A model generated the notes under the pieces. It was not told the origin of the DNA. It searched no databases and saw nothing but the letters and a program-made list of their open reading frames with translations. 5,601 bases of DNA from Anaerolineae bacterium (lineage in GTDB: Bacteria; Chloroflexota; Anaerolineae; Aggregatilineales; UBA3940). The stretch covers positions 1 to 5,601 of the forward strand of contig JADZAD010000072.1 of the NCBI GenBank assembly GCA_020852775.1, in the 5' to 3' direction. Shown here one piece after another: positions 1 through 4,606 of the stretch. The position numbers and the translations under genes are program-made. The first letter of the stretch is position 1, and the number at the start of each line of letters is the position of its first letter.

Positions 1-212
1 GGCAGGAAATTGCGTTTGGGCTTGATCACATCGCCCGGGCGGTAGATATCGAACGGGATAAACAGGAATCCAGGCTGGTAGTAGTGGGTCTCATCACGGT
101 CAACGATGATGATCCTCCACTCCTCAAGGTCAAGGCGCTCAACCATCTTGTTGGCGATCATCGTGCCGCCGGTGCCTGCGCCGAGGATAAGCAGCGTCTT
201 CTTTGTCTTCAT
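1..212 (-). CDS. FAD/NAD(P)-dependent oxidoreductase, SQR-like (N-terminal part, cut by window edge)
   Basis: Only the first 70 codons are in the window. The N-terminus carries a Rossmann dinucleotide-binding fold: a beta strand (LLIL), the glycine motif GAGTGG at residues 11-16, and an acidic residue closing the second strand (IIIVD, D38). It is followed by THYYQPGFLFIPF, a segment typical of sulfide:quinone oxidoreductases and related FAD-dependent NADH/sulfide dehydrogenases. From family knowledge, SQRs are peripheral membrane flavoproteins that oxidise sulfide and pass electrons to quinone. The redox cysteines that would confirm this lie outside the window, so a non-SQR flavoprotein of the same superfamily cannot be excluded. 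The ATG at 212-210 has a purine-rich Shine-Dalgarno (AGAGGGAGA) just upstream. The start lies 30 bases after the stop of the ArsR-type gene on the same strand, so the two are probably cotranscribed. Confidence 0.82.
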   Translation of the reverse strand, partial: MKTKKTLLILGAGTGGTMIANKMVERLDLEEWRIIIVDRDETHYYQPGFLFIPFDIYRPGDVIKPKRNFL

Positions 213-242
213 ACTATCTCCCTCTTCTGGCTCTGCGCCTGC

Positions 243-593
243 TTATGGCTCGGGCGCTGTCTGATTCGTGGCGCCTACCAGAGCAGCCTGGCTGTGCAGA
301 ATATCCGCCAGCACATTGCGGAGCAGGTCTATCGCTTCAATGATCCGTTTATCAGGGATGGAGTAAATGACGGACTGGCCGTCACGCTGGGCCACTGCAA
401 TGCCCCGGTCACGCAGTACCTTGAGATGGCGGGAGACGGTAGGCTGCGGGACATCAAGCGCCTCGGCAAGTTCGGTCACATTACGCGAGCGCTCTGAGAG
501 CGCGTAGATGATCAGGATACGTGTGCAGTCGGAAAGGGCAGAGCACATCTGCGCGTAGAGCTGCGCTACATCTTCCTTGAGTTCAGCATCCAT
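243..593 (-). CDS. ArsR/SmtB-family winged-helix transcriptional regulator
   Basis: This 116-residue protein has the usual length and layout of ArsR regulators. The helical N-terminus contains ALSDCTRILIIYAL (residues 19-32, the family's 'LadptRl.IL' segment). A helix-turn-helix lies at about 39-62 (VTELAEALDVPQPTVSRHL) and a wing at about 65-79 (RDGQSVIYSI). The classical ELCVCDL metal motif is absent. The only cysteines are C17 and C23, and C23 sits where the family usually has proline. I chose the ATG at 593-591 because GGAGAG lies just upstream; an in-frame TTG at 611 would add six residues with no good ribosome site. The gene directly precedes the SQR-like gene, so it likely represses itself and that gene and responds to sulfide/persulfide, redox state or a thiophilic ligand. 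The family call is firm and the inducer is inferred. Confidence 0.9.
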   Translation of the reverse strand: MDAELKEDVAQLYAQMCSALSDCTRILIIYALSERSRNVTELAEALDVPQPTVSRHLKVLRDRGIAVAQRDGQSVIYSIPDKRIIEAIDLLRNVLADILHSQAALVGATNQTAPEP

Positions 594-598
594 GTGCA

Positions 599-604
599 CT
601 CTCC
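599..604 (-). promoter_or_regulatory. Ribosome binding site of the ArsR-type gene
   Basis: GGAGAG on the minus strand lies 5 bases before the ATG at 593. It favours that start over the in-frame TTG at 611 and the GTG two codons upstream of the ATG. Confidence 0.7.
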
Positions 605-626
605 GGGGCAAACAACTATGAGCTTA

Positions 627-647
627 TGCGAATATCTCATGTATGCA
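627..647. promoter_or_regulatory. Imperfect dyad, candidate ArsR operator
   Basis: TGCGAATAT-CTC-ATGTATGCA is an imperfect inverted repeat with 6 of 9 Watson-Crick positions and two further G/T pairs. It overlaps two direct copies of TATGCRRAT (625-633 and 642-650), 17 bases apart. It lies across the expected transcription start of the arsR-type gene, where binding would block transcription, as ArsR proteins usually do at their own promoters. Similar copies are found by eye only, and binding is inferred from position. Confidence 0.4.
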
Positions 648-648
648 G

Positions 649-654
649 ATTGTA
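649..654 (-). promoter_or_regulatory. Putative -10 element for the arsR-SQR operon
   Basis: On the minus strand the hexamer TACAAT matches TATAAT at five of six positions, about 56 bases upstream of the regulator's ATG. No convincing -35 hexamer lies 16-18 bases upstream. This would fit an activated promoter but makes the call tentative. Confidence 0.35.
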
Positions 655-699
655 AGAGGGGCTGATGGTCACCTTGTAGTGGGGCCTGTCACCTGCTTT

Positions 700-715
700 T
701 GTGACGGATGTCACA
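700..715. promoter_or_regulatory. CRP/FNR-family type palindrome TGTGA-N6-TCACA
   Basis: TGTGA (700-704), the six-base spacer CGGATG, and TCACA (711-715) form a perfect 5+5 dyad identical in core to the CRP consensus. It lies in the divergent promoter region, centred at 707.5. That is about 64 bases upstream of the start predicted for the rightward ARH gene and about 65 upstream of the start predicted for the leftward arsR-type gene. A centre near -61.5 is the classic class I activator position, so regulation of either or both units is plausible. The cognate regulator is not in the window. Confidence 0.6.
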
Positions 716-756
716 TATGTCCGGTTGGAAACGCCATATGCAAAGCCGCCGCGATT

Positions 757-765
757 TGCTACACT
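757..765 (+). promoter_or_regulatory. Putative extended -10 promoter for the ARH-PfkB operon
   Basis: TGCTACACT combines a TG extended -10 dinucleotide with TACACT, which matches TATAAT at four of six positions. The best -35 at 17-base spacing is TATGCA (737-742), a weak match, consistent with dependence on an upstream activator. A start near 772 would leave a leader of about 40 bases before the ATG at 812. Confidence 0.4.
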
Positions 766-799
766 GAGCGAAGAAGTCCCTTGGTTTGTGTTGCACATG

Positions 800-805
800 A
801 AGGAG
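800..805 (+). promoter_or_regulatory. Ribosome binding site fixing the ARH gene start
   Basis: AAGGAG lies 6 bases before the ATG at 812. It favours this start over an in-frame GTG at 701 and a further ATG at 797, which would place the start before or on top of the ribosome site. Confidence 0.8.
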
Positions 806-811
806 TCTACG

Positions 812-1876
812 ATGCCCGAGAAACTGACCCGGGAGCACCTGGGCGATCGCGTGCTGGGTGCGATGATGGCCTGCGCCCTGGGTGATGCGATGGGGGCTGC
901 TACCGAACAGTGGCAGATCGACGAAATCCTCGCCGCGCACGGTGGGATGCTGCGCGAGCTGATCCCTCCCCCGATCGATACCTTCTCCTACCGTGACAAA
1001 GCCGGTTACGTGACTGACGATTGCAGCCAGATGTTCGCGCTGGCGGAGGCGATCATCAAGACCAGTGGCGACCTCACCCGTGAGGCGTGGCTGGAACGGA
1101 TGCTCGACTGGTCGGTTAACTCACCGTTCAAGTACGCGATGGGCCCAACCACCCGCCCGATCTTCGAGGCACTGCAGCGCGGCGAGAGTATCGAGCGGAT
1201 CGGTGCGATCGGCCAATCCAACCGTAAACTGACCTCAATGGGTGTGACCAATGGCGCAGGGATGCGCGTCGCCCCGGCGGGGCTGATCAATCCTGGCGAC
1301 ATCGAAGGCGCGGTCCGCACGGCGTGGATTTCGTGCTATCCGACTCACGACACGCAGATCGCGGCCTCTGGCGCGGCAGCGATCGCGGCAGGCGTCGCAA
1401 TGGCGCTGGTGCCGGGTGCGGACGTGTTCTCGGTGGTACAGGCCTGCCTCGAAGGCGCGAAGCTGGGTGAGGAACTCGGCGCGAAGGAAGGCCGTCGTGT
1501 GGCCGGGCCGAGCATCTACCGCCGCATCGAGATCGCCGTGGAGGAGGCGCTGCGGGCGACATCATTCGAAGACGCGCTGCGCCGCATCGAGGCGACCGTT
1601 GGCAGCTCGGTCTACCTGGTCGAATCCGGCCCGGCAGCGATCGGCATCTTCGTCGCCGCCAAGGGTGACCCGGTCGAATGCGCTGTTGGTGGCACAAACA
1701 TCGGTAACGACACCGACAGCACTGCCGCGATGGCCTGCCCGCTGGGCGGCGCCCTCATGGGCATCAAGGCTATCGACAAAAAGTACGTCAAGGTGTTGAG
1801 CGAGGCCAACACGGAGGACATCCCCGGGATGTCGAACGCGCTGGCCGACATCGCCTGGAAGCGTTACAACGCCTGA
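812..1876 (+). CDS. ADP-ribosylglycohydrolase (ARH/DraG) family protein
   Basis: This is a 354-residue all-helical hydrolase of the DraG/ARH superfamily (Pfam ADP_ribosyl_GH). Motifs appear in the expected order. GAMMACALGDAMGAATE (16-32) is the family's opening glycine-rich helix. TDD (68-70) is the first metal-binding motif, here TDDC rather than the usual TDDT. NGAGMRVAPAGL (147-158) matches the 'NGs.mR.aPlgl' block, followed by THDTQIA (178-184). GNDTDS (298-303) is the second metal motif, normally GGDTDT, with D300 and D302 kept. Members use a binuclear Mg or Mn centre to cleave N- or O-glycosidic bonds of ADP-ribosylated proteins, ADP-ribose derivatives or nucleoside-like compounds. No nitrogenase gene is nearby, so a DraG role in nitrogen fixation is not indicated. 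The PfkB kinase gene 62 bases downstream suggests a small-molecule ribosyl substrate whose sugar is then phosphorylated. Family certain, substrate unknown. Confidence 0.92.
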   Translation: MPEKLTREHLGDRVLGAMMACALGDAMGAATEQWQIDEILAAHGGMLRELIPPPIDTFSYRDKAGYVTDDCSQMFALAEAIIKTSGDLTREAWLERMLDWSVNSPFKYAMGPTTRPIFEALQRGESIERIGAIGQSNRKLTSMGVTNGAGMRVAPAGLINPGDIEGAVRTAWISCYPTHDTQIAASGAAAIAAGVAMALVPGADVFSVVQACLEGAKLGEELGAKEGRRVAGPSIYRRIEIAVEEALRATSFEDALRRIEATVGSSVYLVESGPAAIGIFVAAKGDPVECAVGGTNIGNDTDSTAAMACPLGGALMGIKAIDKKYVKVLSEANTEDIPGMSNALADIAWKRYNA

Positions 1877-1885
1877 TCATCTGAA

Positions 1886-1896
1886 CCCCTGAGGGG
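1886..1896 (+). promoter_or_regulatory. Small competing hairpin CCCC-TGA-GGGG
   Basis: The arms CCCC (1886-1889) and GGGG (1893-1896) pair perfectly around a TGA loop, beginning 10 bases after the ARH stop. The right arm is the same GGGG that forms the base of the larger hairpin at 1893-1918. The two structures are therefore mutually exclusive, as in attenuators. The small one is much weaker. Confidence 0.3.
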
Positions 1897-1918
1897 CTTG
1901 CCCGTGGGGGCAGGCCCC
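1893..1918 (+). terminator. Strong intergenic hairpin, possible partial terminator or attenuator
   Basis: GGGGCTTGCCC (1893-1903) pairs with GGGCAGGCCCC (1908-1918) over 11 consecutive pairs, one of them G-T, with a GTGG loop. It is followed by ATGTTTTC, with a run of only four T. It lies between the ARH and PfkB genes and ends 9 bases before the kinase's Shine-Dalgarno. It could lower readthrough into the kinase, protect the upstream message end, or act in a leader-like switch. The short T-run argues against full termination. Confidence 0.5.
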
Positions 1919-1926
1919 ATGTTTTC

Positions 1927-1932
1927 TGGAGG
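1927..1932 (+). promoter_or_regulatory. Ribosome binding site of the PfkB kinase gene
   Basis: TGGAGG with a 6-base spacer to the ATG at 1939. It lies close downstream of the intergenic hairpin, so the kinase keeps its own strong translation start rather than depending on coupling. Confidence 0.75.
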
Positions 1933-1938
1933 TGACTC

Positions 1939-2895
1939 ATGGGCTATGACCTCGTCGTGATTGGCGATCTGGTCGCGGATATGCTGCTGCCGGTTGAGAA
2001 ACTGCCGATCGAAGCGGATGTGTTCCAGCAGGCGGACGGCCTGTTCCTGGAGCTCGGCGGGAGCTGCAATACGATCGTGGCTGCACGCCGGGTCGGCCTC
2101 TCGACGACGGTGCTGGCGGCAATCGGAAAGGACACCTACGGGCAGGAGATCGTGCGGATGCTGGGCATGGAAGGAGTCGATGTCAGCAACATCTTCACCT
2201 ACCCGGAGCGCCTTACCCCGGCCAGCCTCGTGATCAGCGACCAGGCGGGGAAGCACGTCTTTCTCTCGCTCTTCCGCATCGAGGGGCCGCAGACCACGAC
2301 GCCCGCCCACTGGCCCACCATTATCAGCGAAGCCCGCAGTGTCTTCACCAATGGCTGGAGCTTCACCGAACTGGTGCAGGTTGATGGCCTGCTGGAACTG
2401 ATGCGCGGCGCGCGCGTGGCCGGCGTCCCGGTGTTCTTCGACCTGGGGCCGCGCATCACCATCCTCGACCATGACCTCGTCAAATCGATCTTCGCAACCT
2501 CGGATTTTCTCTTCCTCACGCTGGATGAAGCCCAGCACCTGCTCGACTACACCGACCCGGCGGAGATGGCGGCTGCACTGCACCGCTTCGGGCCAGCAGT
2601 GGTGGTGGTCAAGGTAGGGCCGGAAGGATGCTACGTCTCATCAGCGGACGGCGTCCAGCATATCCCAGGCTACCGGATTCATCTGGTCGATACCGTTGGC
2701 GCAGGCGATGCCTTCGCCGCGGCGTTCATCGCCGGGCACCTGCGTGGCGGTACACTGCGCGATTGCGCGGCACTGGCGAACGCAATGGGTGCGGCAACGG
2801 CCTCCGTGCGCGGGGGGGGACGCAACGTGCCTCCGGTTGAGCGCCTGCTTGGCCTGCTCGGCGACGATCCGGCGGCGCGGCTGGCAAGGGGCTGA
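1939..2895 (+). CDS. PfkB-family carbohydrate/nucleoside kinase (ribokinase superfamily)
   Basis: The 318-residue length is typical of the ribokinase/PfkB family. The N-terminus has VIGDLVADML (7-16, substrate-contacting D10 and D14) and LGGSCNTIVAARRVGL (39-54), the first PfkB signature with GG and N44. The second signature DTVGAGDAFAAAFIAG (251-266) carries the anion hole and the catalytic base D257. The NxxE motif that positions Mg and phosphate reads TLDE at 194-197, with the glutamate present but Asn replaced by Thr. The enzyme should transfer the ATP gamma-phosphate to a sugar or nucleoside hydroxyl in the cytosol. The preceding ARH gene suggests that the substrate is the sugar or nucleoside it releases. 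Ribokinase, adenosine kinase, fructokinase and pseudouridine kinase-like roles cannot be separated from sequence alone. An eight-G run (2812-2819) encodes three of the glycines at 292-294. Confidence 0.9.
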   Translation: MGYDLVVIGDLVADMLLPVEKLPIEADVFQQADGLFLELGGSCNTIVAARRVGLSTTVLAAIGKDTYGQEIVRMLGMEGVDVSNIFTYPERLTPASLVISDQAGKHVFLSLFRIEGPQTTTPAHWPTIISEARSVFTNGWSFTELVQVDGLLELMRGARVAGVPVFFDLGPRITILDHDLVKSIFATSDFLFLTLDEAQHLLDYTDPAEMAAALHRFGPAVVVVKVGPEGCYVSSADGVQHIPGYRIHLVDTVGAGDAFAAAFIAGHLRGGTLRDCAALANAMGAATASVRGGGRNVPPVERLLGLLGDDPAARLARG

Positions 2896-2899
2896 GACA

Positions 2900-2932
2900 C
2901 AGCCGCACCGCCGGATCGATGCGGAGTGGCTG
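2900..2932. terminator. Imperfect hairpin between convergent genes
   Basis: CAGCCGCACCGC (2900-2911) and GCGGAGTGGCTG (2921-2932) form a 12-position stem with one A-A mismatch and one G-T pair around a 9-base loop. It begins 5 bases after the kinase stop and lies 15 bases past the glycosyltransferase stop, in the only gap between the two convergent genes. It could therefore end transcription from both sides. No T-run follows on either strand, so efficiency as an intrinsic terminator is doubtful. Confidence 0.4.
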
Positions 2933-2946
2933 ACTGAAATCGTCTT

Positions 2947-4089
2947 CTACTGAGCGGCCTGTTCCAACACCGAGCGGTATACGGCGAGCGTCTCCGTGGC
3001 GGTGAGCTCCCAACTGAATGTCTTTGCCTGCTCCAGCCCCTTCTGCCGGTTCTCCTGCGCGACGTTCTCCTGGATCAGCGTTGCGAGAATCGAGCCGCCC
3101 ATCCGGCGGGCATCATCCGGATTGACGAGGAAACCGGCATCGCCAACGATCTCCGGCAGCGAACTGGCCTGGGCTGCGACCACGGGTGTGCCGCAGGCCA
3201 TCGCCTCCAGCACCGGCAGCCCGAACCCCTCATAGCGGGACGGAAAGGCGAAGCATGATGCCATCCGGTAGAGCGCCGGCTTGTGGGCTTCCTCGATCCA
3301 GCCGATTGGCCTGACGACGTTCTTCAATTCCATCACGTCGATCCAGTGCTGTACGTCATCAAAGCGGGCCGAGCGCTTCGCCGGGAGCCTCCCGGCCAGC
3401 ACCAGCGGGAACTGGTCATCCGCGCCGGATTGTACATAAGTGTAGGCCTTGAGCAGGGTACGGACGTTCTTGCGGATGTCGTACCCACCCAGGTAAAGCA
3501 CAAACTCATCCGGGAGGGCGTAGGCATCGCGGACTTCGCGCTCCAGGACGACATCCGGTGCCGGGGTGAACTCCACCCCGGCGGCCAGCGGGATCGAATG
3601 GACAGACGCCGCGGGCAGGCCGAGGTGCTCCAGAATGTCAGCCCGCGAATGCGCCGAGTCCGTGATCACGGCGGCGGCTCCACGAGCGGTCGCGGAGACC
3701 AGCCCGGTATACAGGCGAGCCAGCACCCCGCCATGGTACTCCGGCAGGATCAGCGGGATGATGTCGTGGATCGTCACCACTACCGGGATGCGGCTCTGCA
3801 GCGGCCCGCCCCAGTACGGCACATGGGCGATATCCGCGCCGAGATCAGCGGCGACATCCGGAAAGGCCTGCTGCTCGAAGCCAACTTTCCCCAGGTGCCC
3901 GCGGTTGTTCATCCGGACGTCCTGCACGGTCACACCGTCCGGGGCGTTGCTGACCACCCCCGCGGGCGCGATCAGTGTGATGTGCAGGTCAGAGGAGATG
4001 CGGCGCAGGGCTGCCGTCAGCAGGCGCGTATACTGGCCGCTGCCCGTGTCGGGTCGATCCCAGAACCAGGCGTTGATGGCGATGTGCAT
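2947..4089 (-). CDS. Glycosyltransferase, GT-B fold, GT4-like (group 1)
   Basis: This 380-residue protein has the two-domain GT-B layout. The N-terminal Rossmann domain opens with MHIAINAWFW and a glycine-rich loop TGSGQYTR (15-22), with HDIIP at 108-112 and TDSAHSRADI at 143-152. The C-terminal nucleotide-sugar domain has VLYLGGYDIRKN (197-208, R206/K207 at the phosphates) and the retaining EX7E motif in RYEGFGLPVLEAMACGTPVV, with E287 and E295. It should transfer a sugar from an NDP donor to a glycan, lipid or metabolite; no acceptor can be deduced. No signal peptide or TM segment is seen, as expected for a cytosolic or membrane-face enzyme. It is the last gene of the leftward operon, 16 bases after the DUF3592-like gene. 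The ATG at 4089 has only a modest GAGAG ribosome site. Confidence 0.92.
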   Translation of the reverse strand: MHIAINAWFWDRPDTGSGQYTRLLTAALRRISSDLHITLIAPAGVVSNAPDGVTVQDVRMNNRGHLGKVGFEQQAFPDVAADLGADIAHVPYWGGPLQSRIPVVVTIHDIIPLILPEYHGGVLARLYTGLVSATARGAAAVITDSAHSRADILEHLGLPAASVHSIPLAAGVEFTPAPDVVLEREVRDAYALPDEFVLYLGGYDIRKNVRTLLKAYTYVQSGADDQFPLVLAGRLPAKRSARFDDVQHWIDVMELKNVVRPIGWIEEAHKPALYRMASCFAFPSRYEGFGLPVLEAMACGTPVVAAQASSLPEIVGDAGFLVNPDDARRMGGSILATLIQENVAQENRQKGLEQAKTFSWELTATETLAVYRSVLEQAAQ

Positions 4090-4105
4090 GGCAGTCTCTC
4101 GTATG

Positions 4106-4603
4106 TCAGCTTGGCTTGCGCCTCATCAGGCTGGCTGCCAGTGCCCATCCGCCGTTCAGCACCACCAGCGCCAGCGTGAACGACCCGAATGCGCCTCCCA
4201 GCAGCCAGCCCGACTCGGCGGGGAACACAATCCGCGGGTCTACCGCGTTGATGCGTGTATCCGCTACCTGCACGTAGACGACGATCGGCGTCCCGGTCGT
4301 CCCGGCCCGGTTAAAGAATCTGCGGGTGACGGTCTGCTCACCGTTACGCATCTGGCCACCGGGGGGATTCGGAAAGGTATAGCGGATGACGTAGGCGGTC
4401 ACCGGGAAGGGGAGCGGGCCGCCCTCGCGGCGCGCGGTGAGCGTCTCCAGGATGATGCCACCCTCACGGATCTCGTAGGCGCCGCGCAGCAGCGCGAACG
4501 GTGTGGCGGCCCGGCGATAGGCGCTCCAGCCCAGCCGCAGCCCCGCCGCGATGAGAAGCAGCGCAACAGCGACGGAAACGATCCGGATGATTGTCCCGCG
4601 CAC
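4106..4603 (-). CDS. Two-TM membrane protein, DUF3592-like
   Basis: This 165-residue protein has one hydrophobic helix at about 5-26 and another at about 133-158, ending RRKPS. Positive residues at both ends suggest that both termini are cytosolic and that residues 27-132 lie outside. The loop has features of DUF3592 proteins: a beta-rich stretch VTAYVIRYTF (68-77), a glycine/asparagine turn, and a TPIVVYV strand (105-111), then a proline-containing approach to the second helix. The function of that family is not known. The start is GTG at 4603-4601, three bases after the TAG of the nitrilase gene, so translation is probably coupled; GGAG within the end of the upstream gene may serve as ribosome site. 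The assignment to DUF3592 is from remembered pattern and needs a profile search. The membrane topology is well supported. Confidence 0.75.
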   Translation of the reverse strand: MRGTIIRIVSVAVALLLIAAGLRLGWSAYRRAATPFALLRGAYEIREGGIILETLTARREGGPLPFPVTAYVIRYTFPNPPGGQMRNGEQTVTRRFFNRAGTTGTPIVVYVQVADTRINAVDPRIVFPAESGWLLGGAFGSFTLALVVLNGGWALAASLMRRKPS

Positions 4604-4606
4604 TCT

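Noticed and set aside
84..497. Rightward open frame of 137 codons across the SQR-like and ArsR-type genes
   Set aside because: It bridges two convincing genes on the opposite strand and includes their intergenic ribosome site.
594..611. TTG start at 611 for the ArsR-type gene
   Set aside because: TTG lacks a good Shine-Dalgarno, while the ATG at 593 has GGAGAG just upstream and gives the usual family length.
701..811. N-terminal extension of the ARH protein from a GTG at 701
   Set aside because: The extension overlaps the CRP-type palindrome and the promoter, has no family resemblance and no ribosome site; the ATG at 812 has AAGGAG at ideal spacing.
812..1876. Assignment as nitrogenase-regulating DraG
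   Set aside because: There is no nif or draT gene in the window and the motif variants differ from the classic form; only the superfamily is supported.
1864..2583. Leftward open frame of 239 codons opposite the kinase gene
   Set aside because: It shadows the conserved PfkB frame, is rich in His/Arg/Asp from reverse codons and would cover the intergenic hairpin.
3283..4179. Rightward open frame of 298 codons inside the glycosyltransferase region
   Set aside because: Antisense to conserved GT-B motifs, with no recognisable domain or ribosome site.
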